Positions 11,400 to 21,809 of a stretch of 64,000 nucleotides of DNA are shown here, in pieces; position 1 is the stretch's first letter; each line of letters starts with the position of its first letter. The notes under the pieces were generated by a model. That model was not told where the DNA came from, did not search any database, and was given only the letters and a program-made list of their open reading frames with translations. A program made the position numbers and the translations under genes. This stretch comes from Paramacrobiotus metropolitanus (lineage: Eukaryota; Tardigrada; Eutardigrada; Parachela; Macrobiotidae): NCBI RefSeq assembly GCF_019649055.1, contig NW_026570298.1:186001-250000 (forward strand). Reading direction: 5' to 3'.

Positions 11400-12905
11400 A
11401 CAACTTCAACAGCCGGAAATTCAGCGGCGCGTGTGGCAACTGCTACCGCACAATGGCGGCAGTGTAAATGCGAATATTTTCGTGAAAGATTTTGAATTTT
11501 CACCACCTTACGTCACTTTCTCTGCAACCCTTTCTATTCCAAAATTAGGAAAACAATTACAAAAAAAGATTGTAAAATGAAAATGCGTCGCATGGAAGCA
11601 GAGTGATGCAAAACCAACCTATCTGATTACATTGATGTTGAACGCTAGTGCCAGTTGTTAAATTGTTAATGCAGCTACGTGTTCTAAACTGTTCCTTCGT
11701 TTTATTAATTATTACGCAACATGCTATCGATCTCGGTTCACGGAGAGCATGCCATGCAACGTACCTTCATGGGCTTGCGCGTCAAAGCTGACAGACCGCG
11801 GGAAGCTCAGACGGGGTTTGTGAAATGCCATATTCAAGACACGAGTTGTGCACGCGCGAAGGATGCTGCAGAAGCTTCAAGCGTGGATGACGATATCGCG
11901 GTCCCAGGCACGGACAGCGCAAGAGGGATGCTCGCTGCTTGAGCACTGGTGCAGATTATTCAGGCATGCTGATCTGATAATAATGGGTACATCCAGAAAG
12001 TCCTTTAATCCGGTTTCTTAAAGATGTTAAATTTTAAAACAAATTAGGAAATTCAGAACGTCAAAAAATGCCAACTGGAAATCTTCGAGTGGCAAAATCC
12101 AATGCAAAACACCGAACTGTCGACGTGAACGCAGTTCCTGGGTGGTCGCAACGGCGCACAAAATCGTGTATTCTGTATGTACATCAGTACATGGACTACA
12201 TGCACAACACATACTACATACTGTGATGTACAATAACATGCACTTCTATAACAGGTTAGTAATCAGTACAATTTTTCCTCCTGGCCGCGGTTAAATTGGA
12301 TATCCGCCGGTTTTTTATCGACCACTCCCGTTTGTTTTTAAAACCTGGCAGAATTTTGCGTGAACGTCTTAGGCAGGGTAGAATAAGAAAACCACTTGTA
12401 TTCGCTTGGCGCGACAGGAGAGTATTCGAATGTAGGTTAATACAAACGCAAATTAATTTTATTAAATCAATTTTGAACGTCATTTTCAAATTAATGAACC
12501 TGGAAGTCTCGTCGGCGTTCTCAAATACTGTTGCCCAGTTTCTTGTATATCGGCATATTCTGCCAACAGCACCTTACTGCTGATGGCCACCGGCTTTTAT
12601 TGCGCTGTTCATTTGAATGATTTTATTACTGAGAATACGTGTATTCGATGTTTTTACGGTTCTACAACGAGCAACCTGTTCAATGAGCGATTTAATACCG
12701 AAGCGAAGAATCCATTTCGCATTTATGTACGAATATGTATTAATAAAGTACGGTTATTACATATTATGTAGACAAATCAAATAACATCTTATCCCACCGA
12801 AATATCAACAAGACATTCCACTACTGGAAAAATCAGCGAGAGGAACAAAAATGATTTACTACTATGCAGGCAACTACTGCACGCAAGGAATAATGCATGG
12901 GATGG
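11400..12905. other. Spacer or long intron without recognisable gene
   Basis: This lies between gene D and the WAP-type gene. Open frames (a 73-codon plus-strand frame at 11721 and short minus-strand frames near 12030-12490) show no family resemblance, no good splice context and no paralogue in the window. If gene D uses the signal-peptide exon at 13.5 kb, this stretch would be intron. Confidence 0.45.
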
Positions 12906-13550
12906 TTAAGCCTCACAGTGCAGGTTGCAGCCATCGAAGCAGCATCTTCCGCGTCCGCACTCGCGGTCATTTTCGCAGAAATTCCTACGGTCCTTGCGGT
13001 CGCAGTGATGGTCTCGTCTCTGCAAAGCAACAGACAGACGATGATATACGTGATATCGCATATTTTAACTTCACTAGTGCCAGTATAGTTGTATAATAAT
13101 TAGCAATCCCGGTTAACAAAAATGACCTTAACATAAGACTTGCATCGGAAAATTTATTAATGAAATCAGACTTCATAAAATTCAGCAAAAAAAAAATTTT
13201 TTACTATCTACACTATTATGCTTTCTAAAATTAGATTTAATTTAAACCAATTAAATTTAAAGATTTGTTCTCAATTCGCTTACCCTGCAATCCCGGCGCA
13301 CCGCGCGTTTCTCCAGGACCTTCTCCAGATCGATGGCTCCTACAAGCACCACAAAATGATTATTATCACTGTGTGATTTATTGTTTAACATAAATTTCCT
13401 TGAAAATTTAATTATCCAACTAAACTGCATATAATTTAATTCTGTTTAATTATCTAATAATTGCTAATCCAAAATCTTACCAGCAGAAATTGTTCCGGCC
13501 ATAAGCAACAGGCTCATCAACAAGGCGCACACAATAACACTGCGATGCAT
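12906..13550 (-). CDS. Small secreted WAP-type (four-disulfide core) protein, 3 exons, 79 aa
   Basis: Minus-strand exons 13550-13481, 13339-13284 and 13019-12906 join in frame (phases 1 and 0). The last acceptor has a clear polypyrimidine tract (TCTGTCTGTTGCTTTGCAG). Exon 1 encodes a signal peptide with a leucine/methionine-rich core, ending ...GTISA. A KR site (LEKR) could release a mature peptide. Eight cysteines follow with spacing C-x6-C-x8-C-x5-C-x4-CC-x3-C-x3-C, matching the WAP four-disulfide core apart from one residue fewer before the CC pair. Arginine and histidine make it very basic, which suits an antimicrobial or protease-inhibitor role in the extracellular space. That function is inference; the fold assignment rests on cysteine spacing. 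The exons are too short to appear in an ordinary ORF scan. Confidence 0.8.
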
Positions 13551-13686
13551 CTTGCCTAAAGGTCACGGCTGCGAATCTTCGAACAACTATACACTAGCTG
13601 CAAATCGGTAAGAAAAGAAGATCTTCGATCCGTGGCAGTTAAAGTAAACTAAACGAAGCAATATGCAGAATTGCAAGTCCTGAAAA

Positions 13687-13698
13687 GTCTTTTATATG
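13687..13698 (-). promoter_or_regulatory. TATA box of the WAP-type gene
   Basis: The minus strand reads ACATATAAAAGA, about 140 bp before the start codon at 13550. That leaves room for a 5' UTR of roughly 110 nt. Position and sequence fit a core promoter; no transcript evidence is available. Confidence 0.5.
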
Positions 13699-13699
13699 T

Positions 13700-14193
13700 G
13701 GCGAAAGTGTACCTGCAGCTGCAGTAAACATTACGGATCTCTAATTGTCCAACGGTCTCTGTAAGTGCGATTTCTCGCCATTGACCGTCCCGTTGCGCTG
13801 TCCTAGCGATAAACGACCACGGCAACTGTATCCGTGTGTAATGACCTCTTCATAGAAATCGAGCACAGGAGCATCCTGCTTCACGTTGTGTGTACCGTAC
13901 CTCTATTATGTCAGTTAAATTGCACTGGTTTGAAAATACTAGATCTAAGAAATCAGAATAAATTCATGAGGTTGGACAAAAGTTTCAAAATAATACTGGC
14001 GCCGAACGTGATCCGCTTTAAACTTTATCGGTACTTTGGTATTTCTCATGTTTCTGTTAAGTCAAGTGTACGTTTGTATATATCGGTCCCTAGTGTTAAA
14101 ATTTCCTGACAAACAAAAATGATGGAAATTGTCAGAGCGGCATCCGCTCTCTATAGGATCGTTCGATAGAATGTTTCATTAGATTTGTATGCT
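13700..14193. other. Spacer upstream of the WAP-type gene
   Basis: No supported gene. A plus-strand open frame at 13834-14109 has neither family resemblance nor splice context. The right end borders the tRNA-like sequence. Confidence 0.5.
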
Positions 14194-14258
14194 TTGCCGA
14201 TAGCCTCGTGGTGCCTCTCTCGGCCTTAGAGTATGGAGGTTGTGGGTTCGATTCCCTC
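14194..14258 (+). tRNA. tRNA-like sequence, left part, interrupted by the LTR element
   Basis: Internal Pol III promoter boxes are present: an A-box (TAGCCTCGTGG, 14201-14211) and an exact B-box (GGTTCGATTCC, 14245-14255), 44 bp apart as in tRNA genes. The sequence breaks at the LTR element and resumes at 15780. The 5' end TGCCGAT is complementary to ATCGGCA at 15781-15787, and a TTTTTT terminator follows at 15790-15795. Without the insert the unit is about 74 nt. The D- and anticodon arms fold poorly, so it may be a tRNA pseudogene or SINE head rather than a working tRNA. Confidence 0.5.
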
Positions 14259-15775
14259 TCTAACAGGGGATGAACGGCTAGTTCACCCCTGTGCGCGAAC
14301 AGTTTAACGGAAACTGAACGCCAACACACTGCACACTTTATCGCTCTCACATACAACATCTCAAAGGCCACCGCAGCACCTTGCTGCGGGGCAAAAAGGA
14401 AAAAGCATCCAGCTCAGACGACGAAATCTAGCAACTGAAAAATCTACCAGATTTAGAATCTGGTAGATGGAGAAAAACACGGCAAAAACAGCAAAACAAC
14501 CTAGCAGCCGCCTGTGCGCGGGTGAACGGAGAGGCCACTCCTCCTCACATGCCTGCGGGTGGATCCCATGAGGTCCTCCGAATGCATCGCGCGGCGTCGC
14601 GAACTCCCCTCCATGTCTTCCCGGGCGTCCTTGCTGCCCATTGGGGCTTTAAGCCTCAGCTCGTCCGTCCACACAGCCGATGCGCATCCTTCACACTGCA
14701 GGCACGGGCCGTGCCTGCGGTTCTGGAAAAGCGGACACATGCAGTGTAAGCACCTTGCTTAAAACGCACCTTCGCGTAAAAACTGCATCCGCTGACGTCA
14801 CCGGTGCCTGCGGTACTGGATAGACGTCACATACGGCTGGCTTCACATCGGCTCGGCTCACGGTTCGCTTCGGTACGGCTTGATTCCGGTCCACTTTGAC
14901 CTGCTTTGCGTTGTCTGGGTCAATGCACTGGCTGCAACGACATCCAGCGTCCAACCAGGAAATGGGTGAATTCCATTCTTTTTCAGTAGGAAAGGTCACG
15001 TTCTGAGGAAAATCGGGCAGGGGTTTGTGGCATTGGAACGCTGGTGACCCTGCAAACACCAAAATACGATTCTTCGGTGGGAAATTCCTCTGCATCCGTC
15101 CGGGAAAGGTCGTCATCCCAGGAAAAACGGGCAGAGGTTTGGGGCTATCTGACACTGGTGACCCTGTGGGGCAGCTCACTGGTACTTCTGCGATGGCAGG
15201 GTTCACGTGGGCTTCGGTGAATGGCAGTCCTGGAGCTGCTACGGACTGGAGTTGGCCTTGTCGTCGCTGGCTGCTGCTGACATCATCCTTCACGTCCTTC
15301 TTCACCCTCTCCATCACCGCGCTTCGCGATGTGGTATTCCTCCGGCTTCCGGCGGGGGTCATTCCTCCCGTCCATCGTCGTATCCGGGGCTGCCGCTTCG
15401 GCAAAGTGAACTTTCACTAGGGGCGTCAGACGTCGCACTTGGGGCTCGAAAGGGTGCACATGGTTCTTCCGAGATCTGCTACCATCTAACAGGGGATGAA
15501 CGGCTAGTTCACCCCTGTGCGCGAACAGTTTAACGGAAACTGAACGCCAACACACTGCACACTTTATCGCTCTCACATACAACATCTCAAAGGCCACCGC
15601 AGCACCTTGCTGCGGGGCAAAAAGGAAAAAGCATCCAGCTCAGACGACGAAATCTAGCAACTGAAAAATCTACCAGATTTAGAATCTGGTAGATGGAGAA
15701 AAACACGGCAAAAACAGCAAAACAACCTAGCAGCCGCCTGTGCGCGGGTGAACGGAGAGGCCACTCCTCCTCACA
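14259..15775 (-). mobile_element. Short LTR retroelement with identical 291-bp LTRs
   Basis: The direct repeats 14259-14549 and 15485-15775 are identical over 291 bp, implying recent insertion. On the minus strand the LTR begins TGTGAGGAGG. Immediately inside (15484 downwards) lies TGGTAGCAGATC, whose first ten bases match the primer-binding site complementary to the animal initiator tRNA-Met 3' end. The 4-bp sequence CCTC flanks both sides (14255-14258 and 15776-15779), a likely target-site duplication. The internal 935 bp lack reverse transcriptase, so the element is non-autonomous (TRIM-like). I see no polypurine tract, and the LTR ends TTAGA rather than the canonical CA. Confidence 0.72.
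14691..15404 (-). CDS. Internal ORF of the LTR element, 237 codons, function unknown
   Basis: This frame starts 80 nt inside the primer-binding site and fills most of the internal region, the position where gag would lie. The N-terminus is basic (PKRQPRIRRWTGG). The middle has two related proline/phenylalanine-rich stretches (LPVFPGMTTFPG and LPDFPQNVTFPT). There is a CRCSQC motif but no complete zinc knuckle, protease or polymerase motif. It could be a diverged gag-like protein or a frame kept open by chance; I do not recognise it. Confidence 0.35.
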   Translation of the reverse strand: MPKRQPRIRRWTGGMTPAGSRRNTTSRSAVMERVKKDVKDDVSSSQRRQGQLQSVAAPGLPFTEAHVNPAIAEVPVSCPTGSPVSDSPKPLPVFPGMTTFPGRMQRNFPPKNRILVFAGSPAFQCHKPLPDFPQNVTFPTEKEWNSPISWLDAGCRCSQCIDPDNAKQVKVDRNQAVPKRTVSRADVKPAVCDVYPVPQAPVTSADAVFTRRCVLSKVLTLHVSAFPEPQARPVPAV

Positions 15776-15779
15776 CCTC

Positions 15780-15795
15780 AATCGGCAGATTTTTT
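15780..15795 (+). tRNA. tRNA-like sequence, right part with Pol III terminator
   Basis: Continuation of the unit at 14194-14258 after the LTR element and its CCTC duplication. ATCGGCA (15781-15787) pairs with the 5' TGCCGAT of the left part, and six T residues at 15790-15795 would end Pol III transcription. Confidence 0.45.
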
Positions 15796-16233
15796 GCGAG
15801 TGTCTGTGCGAGCCTAGCCCAGCCCTTTCAAAATGAATAGTTTTCATAGTGAGAACTTTGCTCATGAATTTCGAAGCGTAAACTAAAAAACCAAAGGAAA
15901 AACAGGAACTGGATCGGGTGCAATGTAACGAGCCGCTCTTCCACGTTTGCAAATTTCAAAAATTTCTAATTCCACCACTTTCAGTTTTGTTTTGATGACT
16001 TCAGACCAGTGACAAATAGATCAAAAGCAAGTTGTGCGGTCCGCAGCTATTCATGCAGGGGGTGTGTAGTGACCGGTGACCAAAATATGAAACCGTATGC
16101 TTAAAGTGACCGAAATAGGAGAAACACCGATGAATAAATGTAATAATAGTTTAGCTAAATCTAAATCAAATCTACTTAACAGAAATCACCTCTGCGCCAG
16201 TTGTTAACACAATTACATTATAATAATATCAAC

Positions 16234-16255
16234 ACTGGCGCGCAGAAGCGCCAGT
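16234..16255. other. Perfect 8-bp hairpin upstream of receptor gene E
   Basis: ACTGGCGC, a six-base loop and GCGCCAGT. It lies just outside the left edge of the sequence shared with the gene G promoter region (sharing starts near 16262 and 36753), so it may relate to the duplication breakpoint. The rest of 15800-16340 shows no gene. Confidence 0.4.
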
Positions 16256-16349
16256 TTATTCCCACGTGTCAACATAAACTTATATGCTCCGTGTATTTGC
16301 ATGTTACGTAAACGAATACCTTACCTGCACATTTATAGAGTGGTACATC

Positions 16350-16361
16350 CATATAAATTAC
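16350..16361 (+). promoter_or_regulatory. TATA-like box of receptor gene E
   Basis: CATATAAATTAC about 190 bp before the start codon. The same 12 bases lie at 36821-36832 before the paralogue G, in a block conserved between the two promoters. Confidence 0.45.
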
Positions 16362-16551
16362 GTCAGCGGCCCAACACGCACTTCCTGCAGACGTCGATGA
16401 TTCGCGAGCCAATTGTACCTGAGTCTGTGTGACGCCGTACAATTAGTTTCAATTACAGTACTCGCACCTGTGCAGCTTTAATTACATTTCCCTACATTCA
16501 AGTGATTCAACCGTATTACGTCAAAATACTGGTTATTTCATAAAGAAAGAT

Positions 16552-18048
16552 ATGGGACATTCCCCGACCGGCATCGTACAGAAATGCCTGTCAGTCCACC
16601 TGACCATTCTCCAGTTTTTCGGTCATGGCTTTTTCTCGTCCCATCGATCAACCAGCAAACGCCGTCCTAAATCATCCACACTACACATCCTATGGCGCAT
16701 CTGGGTGGTACTCTTCGCGGCATCCTGGCTGCTAAACTCCGTTGCCGCCATCCTGCAGTACCTCAGCAGCATCCTATCCCAGCCCAGCAGCGGCTCCACC
16801 ACTCAGAAAATCATCGCCGTCGCCTGCACCGTCAGCAACCAGGTTTTCCTCTTCTTCGCCTACCTCCACATGGCCTACACACACGCCGATCTCCTGAAGG
16901 TCATCCAGAACGTCGACCGGCATTGTGTCGTCTGGATGACCTTTGCCCAAAAGAAACAGCTCGTTAGTTTCGTGGCGCTGCTCTCGGCGATCAGTGCGGG
17001 ACTATACATGTGGCGCGAGATCCCTGTGATAATTCTCTTTATCATCGGGTCCGGGACCCTTCCCTATTACTGGGGACTTCCCTGGCTTTTGGCGAACTAT
17101 ATACCGCATCCTAACAATCTGCTGCTGAACATCTTGTCCGTGTGCACGTTTCTGACGCAGTGTGGTCTGTCGTTGTACCTGCTCACGGCCCAGGCCGCGG
17201 TGCTTATCGTGGCGGTGGCTTTGGGGCTGTGTTTCCGCAGGATAGCCCATTCACTGACGGTTGAACGTTCCGTGAAGGGGATGGCAGCGCTCTTGCTGCG
17301 CCACGGGGAACTGGCGGAATCGGTGGCGTACTTGGACGCGGTGGTAGCGGCGCCGACGCTGATCTGGTACACTTACGGGATACTGTCCTTCCTCTCGGTG
17401 GTATCCACACTCAACACCGGTCTCGATCCGGGATTAACGGAAAAAACAGTTTTAGCGACGGTTACGTTCGTCCAGATTACGGTGATTTTTATTTGGGTTA
17501 ATAAGCAGGTAAACTAGTACTACCCGTAGTATCTGCACATGATTCCGTCTTATTATAATCGCAGAAAGGGCTTACGATATCTTAGTCGTTAGTTGACAGT
17601 AGGATTTATTCAGCAGTTTAGTTTATTTTCGTTTTGGTGATGTACAGGCCGAGTCCACTGGGGCGATCGTGCAGACATTTCTTCGCCGGTTGGACGAGCA
17701 GGATGAACACCATGAACTAACGTCTTACGTTCAGCATATTCAAGTACAACGCATCGGATTTACCGCCGGCAAACTCTTTTTCATCGACCAAGAATTTGTT
17801 GCATCCGTAAGTGGACTGTGGAATTGTTTGTTTATTACCGTACGAGTGTCGGCTAATGTTCTTTCCGTCGCGACTCTGGACAATTCATGCACTGTGCGTA
17901 ATCATCTTCTGCGTTGCAGCTAGCGGGATTTTTGGCCACCTACGCGATATTCATGTGGGAGTTGGGAGAAAAGGGATTATCGACAGATGACATACAGATG
18001 TTGAAAGGCGTCTTTCGGGAATGGAAGAACTCAACATGTTCGATCTAA
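16552..18048 (+). CDS. Gene E: gustatory-receptor-like 7TM protein, 3 exons, 414 aa
   Basis: Exons 16552-17508, 17648-17806 and 17920-18048, both introns phase 0. Exon 1 holds six hydrophobic helices; exon 2 encodes the loop and helix start ending FTAGKLFFIDQEFVAS; exon 3 encodes the last helix LAGFLATYAIFMWEL and a short tail. Insect-type gustatory receptors end in a stretch of this kind with a TYhhhhhQF motif in TM7, short phase-0 C-terminal exons and no large C-terminal domain. Here the motif is TYAIFMWEL, with E in place of Q. The N-terminus is short and presumably cytoplasmic. Likely role: plasma-membrane chemoreceptor, possibly a ligand-gated channel. Intact. Paralogous to G (36994), and followed by F as G is by H. 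Confidence 0.78.
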
Positions 18049-18557
18049 TCGATCATGGTCCACTTTGTTATAAGGCAAACCGTTTGTGGCAAAATTCCCC
18101 CGCGATATCGCTGGTGCCGGCGTCATACCGTTCTCCCGGCTAAATTTACTTTATGTTTTTATGGCAGTGCATTTAAGAACACTCATATACTTCCATACTC
18201 AGCCAATGACGCTGTAATATTATAGATCAGAAAGGTAGCGACGCAGTAAATTCTGGTTCCCAGATCCCAGACAGCCACAGAGTGTGTAACAGAACACGAT
18301 GGGAGCGTTCCCAAGACGGCGATGTATGTAAACGTTAACCCTCAGCCAACATCCGCGTAACTGTGTGCTACCTATCGACGCTAACTCCCTCAGGCCCTAT
18401 CATACGACGTCTGTGCAGTATTCGCACAGCACAATTTCAAAATGATGCCGTAGGAACCGCTGCACCGCAAAACGATATTAAATTAGTCCTACGTTAAGCT
18501 ATAGCCGGCACAATCTTTCCCAGTTTTATTTCAAACTAATAAATTTTTAGCACCAGC

Positions 18558-19993
18558 ATGACTGGGACATCGTACGGCATCCTGCGCCACCATGTCCGCT
18601 TCCATTTAAAACTCGCCAAGTTCTGTGGACACGGCTTCTTCTCGCGTCAGCCGCCGTCTTCATCCCGCCTCCAGAAAATCCAACACTTTGTGTGGAACCT
18701 ATGGATCGTTGTTTTCGGTGTCTCCTGGTTGACTTGGTCGTCCGCCGCGACATACCGCTTAACAGTAACCCCCGCCAACGGCACCTCCACCACCCAATAT
18801 ATCGTCGTATCAGCGTGTAATGCCATCAGTAACGTCTTCGTCTTCACGGCGTATGTCTACATGTTTTGCCGGCATAACTCCATCGAAACCATTTTGTACA
18901 AGGTGGATCAATATTGCGCCATATATTTCACACCACAAACGAAGAAACATTTTTTGTGTGTCGGTATCTTTATGTACATCTTTAGTAGTGTCTTGTTTCT
19001 GTGTCGTTTATATCCGTTACTGGCGGCCTATTTTGCTGGCCGAATTGAAACAGTGTCGGCCGTCGCTTGGTTGCTGGATCGACTAGCGCTGCATCTGCAC
19101 CCGGTTTCGAAGAACGCAGTGTGGCTGTACATTAGCGTAATGACCTGCCTGTTCATCGCATATATCATCGCAATGCAGGCGATGTTAAGCGCGATAATTG
19201 TCGCTGTTGGGATGTGCTTTGCGGAAATTACAGCCTTGGTAAGGAAACGTGTTGGTAATAAAGAGGATTTGCCGGTGTTTAAGGCGCTGCTGCTGAGTCA
19301 CGGCGAACTGGGTGATACGGTGGCCGGTTTTTTGATGGGGTGCTGGCGTTCCCGACGTTCATCTGGTACTCTTTCTATATTTTGAATTTCTTGTCGGCGA
19401 TGCCGACGCTGAAAGCCGGATGGCAGTTGGATGCCGTGGGATTGACGGTGTTGTCGGGTGCAGGAATTGTCCAGGCCACGGTGTATTTTGTCTACGTCAA
19501 CGATAAGGTCAGTATAGAATCTCCAGTACAAAACACCTCCAACAACGAAAATAATTTCGGTTACGATAATTTCATTTTTATTCTGCACTCGTCTTCCTTG
19601 AATTGATAATTACAGGCTGAGTCCATCGTCCCCTTTTTGCGCAGATTCCTGCGCCGGATTGACGATCAGCGTCAGCATTCCAAGTTGGTGTCGTATATAC
19701 AGAGCGTGCAAACGAATCGTATTGGTTTTACGGTGGGCAAGTTCTTCTTTATTGACCGCGGATTCGTGGCGTCGGTAAGATGTGCAATCTTACAACTAGA
19801 AGTATATATAGTAAGTGTAGGTTTGGTGCTCAAAGTTGCTGTTGATTACAAGACATTTTTCCAGTTGGGCGGAGTTATCGCCACCTACGTCATTCTCATG
19901 TGGGAGCTCGGTGAAAAAGGTCTGTCGACTGAGGACGTGCATCTGCTCCAGAAGACATTTCGTGAATGGAGCAACTCGACATGCCGGCCGTAA
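18558..19993 (+). pseudogene. Gene F: gustatory-receptor-like gene with a 2-nt frameshift
   Basis: Exons 18558-19507, 19616-19774 and 19865-19993, with phase-0 introns as in E. Exon 1 is 950 nt, two more than the 948 nt expected. The extra bases lie in a T6 run at 19328-19333, where the H paralogue has GGGTTC. Upstream the frame ends after GDTVAGF; downstream the +2 frame resumes with VLAFPTFIWYSFYILNF. Everything else is intact: exon 2 ends FTVGKFFFIDRGFVAS and exon 3 starts LGGVIATYVILMWEL. If the shift is real, the product loses TM6-TM7. The single lesion in a homopolymer makes an assembly error plausible. Restored length would be 411 aa. Confidence 0.75.
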
Positions 19994-20241
19994 GCGTATC
20001 CGGCTTTTGGGAACAGGTTTTAGATTACCGCAGCTCTCCATTTTCTGCATTTTCGTATGAACGCTTTCCGAATGAAAGCTTTAACCGTTATAAATATATG
20101 TACAGTACAACTTCGCATATTTGTATTGCGTTTTCGCATATATTCACATAAATTCGCATATATTAAATATATGTGCCACGTATATACTGTATGTACAAAT
20201 TCGCAATGGTTGAAATGAAAAAGTTGTGTATAACGGCTAGT

Positions 20242-20487
20242 TCAAAAACGAAAAAGGGATGGGGCAAAAGTTCTGCACTTTCTTCGATGTAGTAGGCGCT
20301 GCTGCTCTAGCAGTTTCGCCTGGTTGTACACGGAGATACAGCCGTAGGTTACGACGACGGTAATAATCACAAGTTCACAACCCAGCATAATATTATGATA
20401 GTCTGATCTTTTTCGTGTTTTTTGGGCATTACCAGCTGATACCAAGTGAAAGTCTTGCACATAAGGAGTTATTTCGGAAGCGCTCAC
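20242..20487 (-). CDS. Possible exon encoding a single-pass membrane segment
   Basis: An 81-codon minus-strand frame that opens directly at a TTTAG acceptor-like sequence, so it is probably an exon rather than a whole gene (its first codon is GTG). It contains one strong hydrophobic segment (LGCELVIITVVVTYGCISVY) followed by a basic, glutamine-rich tail (QQRLLHRRKCR). No family recognised and no joining exon found. It lies downstream of the kinase fragment on the same strand, but a membrane segment after the kinase stop is not expected, so I treat it separately. Confidence 0.3.
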   Translation of the reverse strand: MSASEITPYVQDFHLVSAGNAQKTRKRSDYHNIMLGCELVIITVVVTYGCISVYNQAKLLEQQRLLHRRKCRTFAPSLFRF

Positions 20488-20784
20488 CTAAACTGCCTGT
20501 TATTCGACATTACTGGGGAAAAATTCTTAGGTTCAAATTCTGTTTAATCGTAAAACGAAGAAATTACTAAAGTTCAAGGAAATCCAAGCAGGGTTGCCCA
20601 ACCACAAAAAATTTTCCCCTGTACCACAAAAGGTTTTCATCTTTTTATGATTAACCACACACAAAATGTTTCAGCTCAGATTTGATCCTACTTTACGGCA
20701 TTCAGATGTCAGCTTTATACTGTAATATTAAAAAAATTACAAGTGCAGAGACTCCAGTGGATCCAGTATGCATGCAGCGCAGAA

Positions 20785-21400
20785 TCATTGTTTAACATCA
20801 TCACGCAGACACTGCTGCATTAATTCTTGGATTTCATTTTGCACCGGTCTGAAACCTCCATGTACCCTGTGAACGACTTGTAGTCCGGGAACTAGTGCAG
20901 TATTTTGGAATTTTTCCTTCGTATTAGTCTCTGGCAGCCACTGATCTGCACTTCCAAAACGACTGCCGACCAGGGCAATAAAAATGCAGGCCATGCTCGT
21001 CCATACGTCCAATTTTCTACCAGGCGGTTTTATTATCTCCGTCTGGAGGATACACTTTGCCCTTTCCGGTGCCATGGAGGGTGCAGTGTACAATAAACGA
21101 TTGGGCTCCTTGCTGGTGGTAAAATTTTGCTCCATAAAAACACTCCTATGAAGATCGGCAATGTACAGCTAGTATGCCTGTTCGCTCTTTCTACGCAGAA
21201 GTGCGTTTGCCGCTTTTATACCGTAGTGCGCGACACCATTTACATGGAGGAATGCTAAACCGCTTGCTATTTGCTTTCCAAAATCGATCACATGGTTTAA
21301 CACAAGCATTTTGTTTCTTTCCCTTAAATCTTTTAGCAGCCAAGCCACGTCCCGATCTATTAATGATGTACAAACCAAGATTAGCGGTTTTACACCAGGC
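20785..21400 (-). pseudogene. C-terminal half of a protein-kinase-like domain, degenerate
   Basis: The minus strand reads IASGLAFLHVNGVAHYGIKA (subdomain VIb, with HRD replaced by HYG), then in the same frame a TAG at 21169-21171, then YIADLH (DFG position), YTAPSMAPE (APE motif), DVWTSMACIFIALVGSRFG (subdomain IX) and ELMQQCLRDD. The catalytic Asp and the DFG motif are lost and a stop interrupts the frame. No N-lobe (glycine loop, VAVK lysine) lies upstream, where a possible acceptor (TTTACTAG) opens the frame near 21400. A relic of a kinase or of a receptor guanylate-cyclase kinase-homology domain; both fit. Confidence 0.65.
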
Positions 21401-21809
21401 TAGTAAATAATAGCGCCGTTAGTTTGACTGTATCATTCTTGAAAATCACTTTTATAATAATTGTATGACTGTTACGGTGACCATTGACCCGTTGGGTAGA
21501 GGTGTAAAACACCAGCATCCACTAACTACGGTATACGATACATTACGCTACCCTTTTTATTTTGACTACTGACCCTGAGGAACGTCATTCCTATGAAGCT
21601 AAGATATTACACGTAATTTGAATAATTTGTGCGGCCGGTTCCAGCAAAGCGTACCGTGACAAATTCTTATATGCGGTATACGACGGATACGCGTCGTACA
21701 ATATAAGAAACTGTAGTTTCTGTGGCTGGTTTCCGAATACTTGTGTAAACGACAGAAGATTTTAGCGGCTCTAATGGCGAGTGGGCTTAGACAAGTGGAG
21801 GTTTGAGTC

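Noticed and set aside
11750-11950. Minus-strand frame with CxC and two further cysteines at spacings (23 and 15 residues) close to CXC chemokines.
   Set aside because: It has no start codon, opens at a weak acceptor, lacks a tryptophan/helix end, overlaps an equally open plus-strand frame, and invertebrates are not known to have chemokines. Most likely coincidence.
15587-15952. Minus-strand 121-codon frame with a hydrophobic middle.
   Set aside because: It spans the junction of an LTR and flanking DNA, so it cannot be a conserved gene.
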